Shown piece after piece: positions 23,085 through 32,800 of a stretch of DNA of 64,000 nt (the stretch's first letter is position 1; each line of letters opens with the position of its first letter). The notes beneath the pieces were generated by a model. It ran no database searches and was not told the DNA's origin. It was given only the letters and a program-made list of their open reading frames with translations. Origin of the DNA: Bacteroidales bacterium (GTDB taxonomy: Bacteria > Bacteroidota > Bacteroidia > Bacteroidales > F082); NCBI GenBank assembly GCA_017537965.1, contig JAFYJV010000030.1:33575-97574 (forward strand), written 5' to 3'. Made by a program: the position numbers and the translations under genes.

Positions 23085-26000
23085 TTATTTCGGCAACTTG
23101 ATAACAAACTCCGTCCCCTCTCCTTCCTGGCTTTCGAAGGTGATGGTGCCTCGGGCGGCTTGTATGATATTATATGCCAACGAAAGTCCAACACCTGAGC
23201 CGCCCGACTTGGTGGTGAAATTGGGAAGAAATATCATCTTCTTGTCTTCTTCCTTAATGCCTTTGCCGTTGTCCTTGATGGAAATGGTGTATGCCGATTT
23301 GGTGGATTGCAGCGTCACTTCTATCCGGCCGTCAGGCTTCAAGCCAATGGCTTGTGTGGCATTTTTGATGATATTTCCTATGGCACTGTTCAGATGGGTC
23401 TTGTCGCCGTTGAAGGTGTGGTCTTTCGACGGATCATAGTTGTATGAAAACGAGATGTTTTCAGCGTTGTCATAAAGGTTCACCAAGTTACCGATCAATT
23501 CGGCCAAATCCAGAAGTTGGGGATGGCTTTCAGGCAACTTGGCATAACTTGAGAACGACGAGGCAATGTCGGATAGGGCGTCTATCTGTTCTATCAAAGT
23601 GGCAGAAGTGCGTCTCACCCTATCATCAAGATCGGGAGCACCGTTTTCCATGCTACGTTGTAGCAACTGTACACTCAGGCGCATGGGTGTCAGCGAGTTC
23701 TTGATCTCATGTGCCACTTGTCGCGCCACCCCACGCCATGCCGATTCGGCGGTGGTGCGTCTCAGCTCTGCGGCGCTCTTTTCCAGTTCCACCACCAACT
23801 GGTTGTACTGACTGACCAAGGCACCAATTTCGTCGTTGCTCTTCCATTCAAGCAATTCATTCGACCTGTTGATATCGATTTGTTGCATTTTCTCTTGGAG
23901 TTGAACCAAAGGACCTGTGACACTATGCGTGAGCAACAATATCAAAGGTAGGAAGAATAGGATGATCAGCAATATGATGTTGATATAAGTCAAAATAAAA
24001 TTCACGATCTCGTCACGAAGTCCCGACTTGCTCGAAAAATAGGGCGTGTTGAGATAAGCCATGGTCTTGCCGGAATCGTCTAAAATTGCCATATAGGCCG
24101 ATTGATATGAAGCGTTTCCAAGATGTTCGGTTTGAATGAAATACAATGTCCTCTCCCCTTGCATGTTGTGGAATGCCTCTGCATTCATCAACGAAGCCTG
24201 AAGATGGAGCTCCTGAAGTTCTGGACATGTCGTGGACAACAGCTTGCCATCGAGTCCATATAGGTTGATGTCGGTATAGAACATTGCCGAATAGTGCCAT
24301 AGTATTCGATCCAACTCATAATGGGAGCTCGGCTGCTTGAGGATAGAAAAATCAACCCCAGAGGTAAGGTCTTGTTGCAAAGAGCGGGTGCGTTCGAAAT
24401 GGAAATCACTCGCCTTTTGGTTGTAGATACCACGCATATAAAACGCTGAGACAGGACCCACCAATAGAAAAGAAATACCCAAGGCTACCAATACAATCAT
24501 TTGAAACTTGTTGCTCAAAGTGCCGGAAAAAGAATGCTTGTGATTCAAGCCACCCAAAAAATAGATCAACAAATAGAGGATCAACAAGAAGAAGAAGAAA
24601 AAGGTAAACGGAACAGTCGTATCCATCCAACCTCGACGATTCACGCTAATGGCAATGACCTTGGAGCTATCCGCTTGATAGGCATAGTGCTTCAACAGGC
24701 GTCCATAGCTGAATCCATTGATTTGATGCTGATAATCAGAAAGATAGTTTGGATAAACATACGATCCGTATTTATAAACCAAGATGCTGTCTTGATAACA
24801 AGCCACCGATGAGTTGACGGGCACTAAACCTGTTGTTTCTTTCAACAGCCTTGACAAACCAAAACTAGGAGGAGCCACTGGTTTGGAGAACTCCAAGAAC
24901 AAGTTGCAGTCAGTCACACTATCGTTGACAAGGATATTGATCATGGCAAGATAGCTGGGATCCAAAGTGTTGTAATCGAGGAAACAAAGCCCTTCTCCTA
25001 AATCAATGCCATGATTTTTTCCAACTTTATCTTGGAAAAAGCCCATACAGTCGGACACCAAACCCAGAGACGGCACTTCCAACTCTACCCCAGGTTGACA
25101 CAAGGTGAGTTTCACCGTGTATTGGTTCATCAACGAATCGAACATGAAGTTGCGCATATAGTCCTCGGCTACCTCTTCCATGATGTCGTCGGAAAGCACG
25201 GTCGAGAAAAATGTCGTGTCGTGCTGTGCTACATTGAGAAACTTTAGATAGGAGGATTCAAAATCCGGATCCCGTTCGTCAGCCAAAGCGATAGCTAATT
25301 CTTGAATAGTTTGGTTTTCATTTCGGGTGTATTCATGATTGTAAAGATGTGTCAACAAGAGGCTCCATAACACTATTTGGAACACCATAAACAAAACGTC
25401 GCCAAAGAAATGGGAACGCGATGCCGCCACACAAAAGACCAAGATCAACAAACCCAACAACGAAGTAATCCAATGGAATTCGAATACGAAAGAGGCCGAC
25501 AACAACAGAACCACATATACGACTATGAGTTTCCACAACTGAGTGCCTTCTGGGAAAGAACGTTGAAACAAACTCTTGATTCCCAATAAGATCAAGATGA
25601 AAAACAAGAAAGCGACAAAATAGATGAAAAAAGTAAGATCAATCGAAATATTAGATGGAATAAAAAAATGTCGGGCAAATCCAAAGCGGAACAAATACTG
25701 GAAGCCTATCACAAAAGCAATAAAAACACCAAACAAGAACAAGATTGGTGGGTAAGGATTTGAAAATTTAGGAACGTTGAAAAGATGGTGCTTTTTCAAA
25801 TATAATGACCTGAATATCAACAAAAAGACACATAAGACCACCACCAAAAGACTAAGATAACCCCAAATCGGGTTGGTAAAACCCAACCATGAGGCATCGC
25901 TCAAACGAATCGAAGAAAGCTGATTTCCAGAACTGGAATAAATCGGAAAGACATCTTCGGAGACAGAAAGATCAGATTTCAACGATAAGTTAGAACCAAT

Positions 26001-26435
26001 GGAAGAAAAAAGGTAACAAACATAAGGACTTGAGGAGGTGGAGGAAACAAGATAGGTGGTGGAATAAAGGTCAAGAAGGGTATCACAATCAACAGAAATC
26101 CGCTTACGAAGCCGACGTGGTTCAACTTGATTGGCATTCCAGTAGATCAAAGAGTCGCCTTCAAACACGTAAATCAAAACCCCATCAGGTAAATTCAATT
26201 CAGAGAAAGAAGCGTTTTTCAAAGAAGCTCTCTCATGAAAAAGTTCATCAACTCGCAACTTAGACTGTTGCAATAAGGATTCAGTGCGATAAACTTTGGA
26301 TTGAATACGTTTGGCAACCCAACGTTTTGAAAACTCAGAAAAAGAAAAGACATGTATCAAAAAAAAGACGACACTAACAAGAAGGCAACACCAAAGTGTC
26401 CATTTTATCCAATTCTGTTTGATTGATAGAGCCAT
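23085..26435 (-). CDS. Large membrane sensor histidine kinase (NtrY-like), orphan
   Basis: This 1116-residue protein has about ten membrane segments: one near the N-terminus, a cluster at about 190-370, two before residue 700, and one before a HAMP domain. The HAMP is followed by a HisKA domain with VAHEIKNSLTP (His909) and an ATPase domain with NIIKNATQAIG, DNGKGI and GSGVGLSLAYNI. Two extracytoplasmic sensing regions lie between the membrane blocks. The kinase part resembles NtrY-type sensors. No response regulator is adjacent. The upstream half is AT-rich. It lies 35 bases before the flippase gene on the same strand, though a promoter separates them. Confidence 0.9.
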   Translation of the reverse strand: MALSIKQNWIKWTLWCCLLVSVVFFLIHVFSFSEFSKRWVAKRIQSKVYRTESLLQQSKLRVDELFHERASLKNASFSELNLPDGVLIYVFEGDSLIYWNANQVEPRRLRKRISVDCDTLLDLYSTTYLVSSTSSSPYVCYLFSSIGSNLSLKSDLSVSEDVFPIYSSSGNQLSSIRLSDASWLGFTNPIWGYLSLLVVVLCVFLLIFRSLYLKKHHLFNVPKFSNPYPPILFLFGVFIAFVIGFQYLFRFGFARHFFIPSNISIDLTFFIYFVAFLFFILILLGIKSLFQRSFPEGTQLWKLIVVYVVLLLSASFVFEFHWITSLLGLLILVFCVAASRSHFFGDVLFMVFQIVLWSLLLTHLYNHEYTRNENQTIQELAIALADERDPDFESSYLKFLNVAQHDTTFFSTVLSDDIMEEVAEDYMRNFMFDSLMNQYTVKLTLCQPGVELEVPSLGLVSDCMGFFQDKVGKNHGIDLGEGLCFLDYNTLDPSYLAMINILVNDSVTDCNLFLEFSKPVAPPSFGLSRLLKETTGLVPVNSSVACYQDSILVYKYGSYVYPNYLSDYQHQINGFSYGRLLKHYAYQADSSKVIAISVNRRGWMDTTVPFTFFFFFLLILYLLIYFLGGLNHKHSFSGTLSNKFQMIVLVALGISFLLVGPVSAFYMRGIYNQKASDFHFERTRSLQQDLTSGVDFSILKQPSSHYELDRILWHYSAMFYTDINLYGLDGKLLSTTCPELQELHLQASLMNAEAFHNMQGERTLYFIQTEHLGNASYQSAYMAILDDSGKTMAYLNTPYFSSKSGLRDEIVNFILTYINIILLIILFFLPLILLLTHSVTGPLVQLQEKMQQIDINRSNELLEWKSNDEIGALVSQYNQLVVELEKSAAELRRTTAESAWRGVARQVAHEIKNSLTPMRLSVQLLQRSMENGAPDLDDRVRRTSATLIEQIDALSDIASSFSSYAKLPESHPQLLDLAELIGNLVNLYDNAENISFSYNYDPSKDHTFNGDKTHLNSAIGNIIKNATQAIGLKPDGRIEVTLQSTKSAYTISIKDNGKGIKEEDKKMIFLPNFTTKSGGSGVGLSLAYNIIQAARGTITFESQEGEGTEFVIKLPK

Positions 26436-26569
26436 AAAAAGTTGATCTATAATAATTTATGAAAACAAGCAAAATAAAGACAAAAAATAAAAAAAACGGG
26501 TCACGGGTCAAAATTAAACAAAAACGGCTTAAAACGAATAAAAATAGGCAAAAAATAAAAATACCGAAT

Positions 26570-27442
26570 TTACATCTTGGAAAAACGGTAAACCAAACTT
26601 GAATACTGTTTTGAACGGTATGCGCTAATATTGGAGCAAAGACCGCGCCATAGACCTCGTACCAAAGGAAGAGAATGATGAAGATAAGACTCACTAAGAT
26701 ATGAAATATAATATGAATCCCATCTAAGTTTTTGAATATCAATCGATTTGAAATTAGATTCAGAAAAAATCGATTGGATACTTTCAGATGAAAAATGATT
26801 TAAATGCCGAGGGACATCCCAAGCAGCCCAATGTGCTTTATAGTAATAGGCATCATAAGACTTGAAATTAGGCAAAGCGATCACGAGCCTCCCTCCAGGT
26901 TTCAATAATCTATTCAGCTGGTCAACTTGAAAATGTAGATCTTCTACATGTTCCAACACATGCCACATGGTGATCAGATCAAAAGAAGAGGAAGGCAAGG
27001 TGGCATAATCATCAGGACACAAAGGATAGAAACCAAGGCGCTTTTGAGCAATGGCTTTTGCATCAGACGAAGGTTCAATACCTTGAACATGCCAACCTTT
27101 CTTTTGAAGTGCAACCAAGAAATCACCCACACCGCAACCAATATCCAAGGCAGATCCAATCTGTAGATTAGCGGTGGCAAGTTTGATTTTTCGACGGATA
27201 TTGAAAGATTTTACTATTTCATAAATACGAGGAATCAATCCTGTTTTGTTTTCTTGATGACTAAAATATTGCTCAGACTGGTAATAAGAACCAAGTTTGT
27301 CGGATTCAGGACGAGGAACCGTGAACAAAAGATGACAATGGTCACATTCAAAAACAGAAAAATCTTCCATCGTGAGAAAGTAATCTTTCAGTTTCAGATA
27401 TTCATGTTCAGAAGGAGTTCCACACCAAGGACAATTATGCAT
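26570..27442 (-). CDS. Class I SAM-dependent methyltransferase with N-terminal zinc ribbon
   Basis: This 290-residue protein starts with a zinc-ribbon-like region (CPWCG at 4-8 and CDHC further on), followed by a Rossmann methyltransferase domain with the SAM motif ALDIGCGVGDFL near residue 95 and later TMWHVLEHVEDL. This layout is common among methyltransferases next to polysaccharide or lipid modification genes. The substrate is unknown. It lies between the sensor kinase and mnmG; a parS-like palindrome lies between it and mnmG. Composition is AT-rich like the kinase N-terminus. Confidence 0.85.
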   Translation of the reverse strand: MHNCPWCGTPSEHEYLKLKDYFLTMEDFSVFECDHCHLLFTVPRPESDKLGSYYQSEQYFSHQENKTGLIPRIYEIVKSFNIRRKIKLATANLQIGSALDIGCGVGDFLVALQKKGWHVQGIEPSSDAKAIAQKRLGFYPLCPDDYATLPSSSFDLITMWHVLEHVEDLHFQVDQLNRLLKPGGRLVIALPNFKSYDAYYYKAHWAAWDVPRHLNHFSSESIQSIFSESNFKSIDIQKLRWDSYYISYLSESYLHHSLPLVRGLWRGLCSNISAYRSKQYSSLVYRFSKM

Positions 27443-27451
27443 TTTTATAAG

Positions 27452-27467
27452 GTTTTCACGTGAAACA
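27452..27467. other. parS-like palindrome downstream of mnmG
   Basis: GTTTTCACGTGAAACA matches the widely conserved ParB-binding parS sequence TGTTTCACGTGAAACA at 14 of 16 positions, with the central 14 bases exact. It is intergenic, between the mnmG stop (27473) and the methyltransferase start (27442). parS sites usually lie near the replication origin, often near mnmG (gidA). Confidence 0.6.
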
Positions 27468-27472
27468 ATTTG

Positions 27473-29347
27473 CTATCTTCCTAAGAATATGGCTAATACG
27501 GAAATATCAGCAGGAGAAATACCGCTGATGCGACTCGCTTGCCCGAGGTTTTCAGGACGATATCTATTCAGCTTTTCCCGAGCCTCGAAGGAAAGGGAGT
27601 GAAGCGAATGGTAATCAAAATCAAGAGGCAGTTTTACATAATCCAAACGATTCAGTTTTTCGGCCAAGTCATACTCTTTTGTAATATAACCATCGTACTT
27701 AATCAAAATCTCTGCTTCTTGCAGACACTCCCTAATAAAACGATCGCGAAGATCATATTTTGCGGAAAGGAAACCAATATGCTGAATCATGTCTAGAAGG
27801 GTCAACTGCGGCCGTAACAGCACATATCCCAAACGTGATCTTTGACCCAAAGACGATGTGCCAGCCGATTCCAAATAACCATTGATTTCATCAGGAGCAA
27901 CACTGGTATTATTCAGAAAATCAATCATTTCATCAACCACACGTTTCTTGTTCAGGTATTGCTGGTATCGAGCTTCCTTTGCCAAACCTAACTGGTATGA
28001 ACGTTCGGTTAGACGAGCGTCGGCGTTGTCTTGACGCAACAAGATACGGTATTCAGCACGACTGGTAAACATTCTATAGGGCTCATCCACTCCCTTGGTG
28101 ATTAGGTCGTCAATCAAAACACCAATATAAGCCTCGGAACGGGAAAGCACCAATGGATCTTGGTCATGAATCAGCAGATGCGCATTGATACCGGCCATCA
28201 AGCCCTGACAAGCGGCTTCTTCATAGCCAGTGGTGCCGTTGATCTGGCCGGCAAAGAACAAGCCGTGGATCAAACGCGTTTCCAACGAATGGTGCAATTG
28301 CTCAGGAGGGAAATAATCGTATTCTATCGCATAACCAGGACGGAAAATCTTTGCGTTCTCGAAGCCTTCTATTTGCCGCAAAGCCTCATACTGAATATCA
28401 TCAGGCAGGGAAGAACTAAATCCATTCAGATAGTATTCTTCAGTGTTCCAACCTTCGGGCTCAACAAAGAGCTGGTGGGAATCTTTGTCAGAAAAGCGCT
28501 CTATTTTGTCCTCAATGCTGGGACAATAACGGGGCCCGACGCCTTGTATCCGACCGTTGAACATGGGGGAGTATTTAAAGCCTTTCCGCAAGGTTTCGTG
28601 GACTTTCAACGAAGTGCGGGCAATCCAACAACTGCGCTGTTTCTGGATCTTGAACGGCTCGAAAAAGGAAAAGCCAACCACTTCATCATCGCCTTTCTGC
28701 TCAACGAGCTTGCTGAAATCGATGGTACGCCCGTCAATGCGAACGGGCGTGCCTGTTTTAAGCCGTTTCGCGTCAAATCCATGGTCTTTCAATTGATCCG
28801 TGATGCCAAAACTGGCCACTTCGCCCATACGGCCGCCTGGAAAATGCTTTTCGCCAATATGAATTAGACCGTTTAAGAAGGTACCATTCGTCAAGACGAC
28901 GGCTTTACTCTCAATTTCCTCTCCCATGGCAGTAGTCACACCGTGAACTTGGTCGCCTGTGATCAACAATCCAGTGACGGTATCCTGCCAAAAATCCACG
29001 TTAGGGGTTTCTTCCAACAGCTTTCTCCATTCAGCCGAAAACATCATCTTGTCACTTTGGCAACGAGGACTCCACATGGCCGGACCTTTTGACCTATTCA
29101 ACATCCTGAACTGGATCATGGTGCGGTCGCTGACAATACCAGAACAGCCTCCCATGGCATCGATTTCGCGCACGATCTGACCCTTGGCAATGCCACCCAT
29201 GGCCGGGTTGCACGACATGGAAGCCATCAGACGCAAATCCATGGTGATGAGCAACACCTTGCTACCCATATTGGCCGCAGCGGCGGCCGCCTCACAACCG
29301 GCATGGCCCGCACCTACAACGATAATATCATACGGTTCAAAATACAT
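27473..29347 (-). CDS. mnmG: tRNA uridine-5-carboxymethylaminomethyl modification enzyme MnmG
   Basis: This 624-residue flavoprotein has the FAD-binding start DIIVVGAGHAGCEAAAAAAN (8-27), the MnmG signature CNPAMGGIAKGQ, and GTFLNGLIHIG. With MnmE it makes the cmnm5 group at the wobble uridine of several tRNAs, in the cytoplasm. The length matches the family. In this window it is flanked by two parS-like palindromes. It is followed on the same strand by the methyltransferase and preceded by ybeY. Confidence 0.97.
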   Translation of the reverse strand: MYFEPYDIIVVGAGHAGCEAAAAAANMGSKVLLITMDLRLMASMSCNPAMGGIAKGQIVREIDAMGGCSGIVSDRTMIQFRMLNRSKGPAMWSPRCQSDKMMFSAEWRKLLEETPNVDFWQDTVTGLLITGDQVHGVTTAMGEEIESKAVVLTNGTFLNGLIHIGEKHFPGGRMGEVASFGITDQLKDHGFDAKRLKTGTPVRIDGRTIDFSKLVEQKGDDEVVGFSFFEPFKIQKQRSCWIARTSLKVHETLRKGFKYSPMFNGRIQGVGPRYCPSIEDKIERFSDKDSHQLFVEPEGWNTEEYYLNGFSSSLPDDIQYEALRQIEGFENAKIFRPGYAIEYDYFPPEQLHHSLETRLIHGLFFAGQINGTTGYEEAACQGLMAGINAHLLIHDQDPLVLSRSEAYIGVLIDDLITKGVDEPYRMFTSRAEYRILLRQDNADARLTERSYQLGLAKEARYQQYLNKKRVVDEMIDFLNNTSVAPDEINGYLESAGTSSLGQRSRLGYVLLRPQLTLLDMIQHIGFLSAKYDLRDRFIRECLQEAEILIKYDGYITKEYDLAEKLNRLDYVKLPLDFDYHSLHSLSFEAREKLNRYRPENLGQASRISGISPADISVLAIFLGR

Positions 29348-29357
29348 TCTTCGTCAG

Positions 29358-29373
29358 TGTTTCACAAGAAACA
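29358..29373. other. parS-like palindrome upstream of mnmG
   Basis: TGTTTCACAAGAAACA matches the parS consensus at 14 of 16 positions, differing only in the central GT. It lies in the 45-base space between ybeY and mnmG. Alone it would be weak; with the better site at 27452 it suggests a small parS cluster around mnmG. Confidence 0.4.
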
Positions 29374-29392
29374 AAATATCTATTAAATTGAT

Positions 29393-29818
29393 TTATAATT
29401 GATTATAATAAATAATCAACGATTCTTCCTCCTTCAGCCGCATGTTAGCTTGATCCTTTTCGTTTAAATCGTCAAAACCTATCAAATGCAGCACACCATG
29501 TATCATCACACGAAGCAGTTCGCTCTCAAAAGTTCGCCCAAAAGTAAGACAATTCTCCGCAACTCTATCCAAACTGATACAAAACTCACTCGAAATAAAC
29601 TCCATACAATCATCAAGAGGAAAGGTAACGATATCCGTATAAAAGTCGTGTCCCAATCTATCGCGATTGATATTCAAAAGGGTGTCGTCACTGCAAAAAA
29701 AATAGTGCAACTCACCAAGTTTGAAGTCTGATTTTTCAACGACTAAATCAATCCAACGCCGGACTTTATCAAAATCCAGGTTGGGCATCAAGACATCAAT
29801 TATATGAAATTGAATCAT
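29393..29818 (-). CDS. ybeY: Endoribonuclease YbeY (rRNA maturation factor)
   Basis: This 141-residue protein shows the YbeY motif as HGVLHLIGFDDL at about residues 111-122. The first two His ligands are kept, and the place of the third (GYDH in Escherichia coli) is Asp. Replacement at that place appears usual in this phylum. YbeY acts in 16S rRNA 3' end maturation and ribosome quality control. Its start overlaps the DUF4175 stop by four bases (ATGA), so the two are translationally coupled. mnmG follows 45 bases later. Confidence 0.93.
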   Translation of the reverse strand: MIQFHIIDVLMPNLDFDKVRRWIDLVVEKSDFKLGELHYFFCSDDTLLNINRDRLGHDFYTDIVTFPLDDCMEFISSEFCISLDRVAENCLTFGRTFESELLRVMIHGVLHLIGFDDLNEKDQANMRLKEEESLIIYYNQL

Positions 29819-32800
29819 TTCAGAAGGTTTTTCTTTATATAATACTCGTTGATTTTTGTCTTATAATAAGGCTGATATTGAATAGGGTTTTGTTGAAGGA
29901 ATTCCTGTTGCTTTTTCAAACGTTGTTGATAGAGCTGTTCATCGACTTGACGGTCAAACTTCGATCCTTTGTATTCATTTGACTTGCGCTTTTCATCTTG
30001 ATCACGCTTTTGCTGGGCTTTTTCAGATTCAAGCATCCTGGAAAGGATCTCTTGGTTACGTTCAATGGTCTTTTTAGTAATACGCTTATTGACCAAGTCC
30101 TCTTCAAGCTTTTCCATATCCTTCATGATCTGATTCAAACCGTCATCACCAAGCTGTCCGTCTTTTTTCATTTCATCTAGCATTTGTTGCATACCCTGAC
30201 GCAACATTTGCTGTTCAGCAGCCATTCTGGCAAACTCTTCGGAAAGTTGATCGGACTGTTGCCCACCAGGTTGATTCATCTTTTCTTGAAGCTGTTTGAG
30301 TTGTTCTCCTAGCTGTTGCTGAAGATCTTTCATTTGTTGCATGCTTTTACCTTGCTGACCAGGTTTAGGCTTGCTCTTACCCGAGGAAGAGCCCGAGCCC
30401 ATCATCGACATCTCCATGTCCTGAAGCGATTCGGAAAGCATCAAGGCAAGATTGTTCATGGACTCAAGGGCAATCTGTTGATTGGCCACAGCCAAAGAAA
30501 GATGCAAATCGTTCATGTACTTCAACGCAACATCTGTCTGTTTATCAATAACATCGAGTTCATCAAAGATGAAATTCTGAATCATCGGCTGACGAAGCGC
30601 CATGGCCTTTAGGGAGTCTTTCACCATCAGGAAATTACCTGAAAGGTCTTTCTGACGAACAATCTTTTCGCTAATGGAAGGATCGTCGTTACGCATCCTG
30701 CCGATGCTACGCATCAAAGACTCCTGCTGATGTGAGGAACGAACCACGTTTTCGAGCAGGATGCGTACCAGATGGGCGTCTTCGGCAAGTTGATCATCCG
30801 AAGAGGACATCATCTGCATCATCAACGAGGAAGCCATTTGTTTCATCTTCTGACCGGCACTTTGTTTTTGTTGAGCCGCTTTCTGCTTCGGTGATTGGTT
30901 GCCATCGGGCGATTGACCGTCAGAGGAGTCCCCATCCATCTCACTATCAGATTCGGAGTCATCTTCCTGATTTTCAGCACCTGAAGCGTCCTGATTTTCA
31001 GCACCAGAAGTGTCTTGGCTTTCAGCATCGGCGGCATCTTGAAGATCTTTGTCGATAGACTCTTGCAAGGCCTCGTCTTTCTGGATGGCGAAGGGATCAG
31101 AAAGCGTCTTGTTCTTCTCCAAAAGGCTGTCAAGCTCCTGCATCATGGCATCAAACTGCTCCTTGGCCTCTTCTGCCGAAGAGGCCTCTTCCGTCTGTTT
31201 TTCAAGTTCCTCGCCAAGTTTGTTAAGCTGGTCCATGAGCTCGTTAAGATCCTTCTCCATGCGCAACTGCTCAAGTAACGAAAGGTTTCTATCCAGCAGA
31301 TCCTGCAGCTTGTTGTTGTCTTTTTTCATATCCTGCAACATCTGTTGCATCTTGTCGCGAGGCATCTCGTCGAGGAGTTTCTCTATCTCTTCCATCATCT
31401 TCTTCAACTCGTCGGGGATGAGCTCCTCAAACAACTCATTGATCTTCTCCTGTTTCTTCATCAACTCCTCGCTGGCCAAATCGTGCTGTTTCATGAAGTC
31501 GCTGAGTTGTTGCTGCTCTTCTTGCATCCGGTTCCAGTCTTCTTCAAGTTGCTGCTGTTTATCAAGCAGTTCCTTGATCTTTTCCTTGTCTGACCAGTCC
31601 AATTCTTTTTTCGATGCGAGTTCTTGAAGCATTTTTTCCAAATCTTCACGGATCTTGGAGGCTTCAGAGGAACGCTCCGCCATCTTTTCCATCAAAGCCT
31701 CTTCGGCCTGGTCGGCAATCGAATCCAGGGCAGACTTGGAAGGCTTGTAGTAGGTAAAGGTCTCAGAACGCTTCGACTTGGGTCCATGGAAGCCGTCATT
31801 GTCCCAAACCGTGAAATGAACCTCCAGGGTCTGACCGGGCATCACGCCAAGGCTGTCCATGTTGAAATGATAGAAGAAAGAAGTGCGGGTCTGCGAACGA
31901 TCAAAAACCACTGGAAGGACTATCTGACGTTCAACGGGCTGTTTGATCAAACAATTGAAAGTGAGCTTCGTGAATCCATAATCATCGGTTATCAACCCCG
32001 TATAATAGACTTGGGTGGAGAGTTCTTCGTCAAACGACTCTACCCGGATGTCGGGATAGGCATCAGGTAATACATCGACAGTGAATCGCAACGGATCAAA
32101 TTCGGAAGACCAATTGTTACTACACACAAAATCAATCGCTTTCGAGTTGGCAGCAGTAAAACGGTATGTGGCAACACCGTCCACCACTGACAATGGCACC
32201 AAAAGTGAGTCGATGGTGACAAATGCACTGTCGGCATCACGCATTGAGAAAGAGAGATCGAGCACTGAGCCCTGGGGGACGAGCAGACGTGCCTTCCCGT
32301 CGAAAACCTCAGCGGCACGATGGATATAAGCAGGGTAGGAGACCTTGCATTGATAGGAGAGAAGCACCGGATTAGGATGAACGGTGATGGCTATCGGCTG
32401 GCTTACATAATCACCGCCTACGATCTGAAAAGAGAGGCTGTGGTAAACATTCTTGAACACCACCTCGAAGTCGTTCACTGAAGTCTTGGAAAAGAGCTGT
32501 TGACCCAGTGAACTCTTCACGTAGAAGGCATCGGGGATATGACTGCCTTCGACATGAATGGAGTAGGGGACGTCGGATCCCTGCCGCGTCTCTATCGACT
32601 CATCGGAAAGCGTCACCGTAAAGGGTAGAGGCTTCTCAAAATGCTGTTCATAATTCAAGATACGCTGAGTGGGTTGAACGGCAAAACGCGGCAGGAAAAG
32701 CACCAAGACAACCAAAAGGAGAAGCAAGCCGAGAAATACCCAAAGATAACGCAGATTGCCTTTTAAGTCAACAGCGTCGGAGAACCTAATGGGAGAAAGC

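Noticed and set aside
26481-26525. GGGTCA doublet in the spacer before the kinase
   Set aside because: Two adjacent copies in a low-complexity A-rich spacer are too little to call a regulatory or mobile element.
26374-26742. Hydrophobic 122-codon frame on the minus strand between kinase and methyltransferase
   Set aside because: Most of it is a T-rich reading of the spacer and of the methyltransferase end in another frame; the hydrophobicity comes from Phe and Ile codons in AT-rich DNA.
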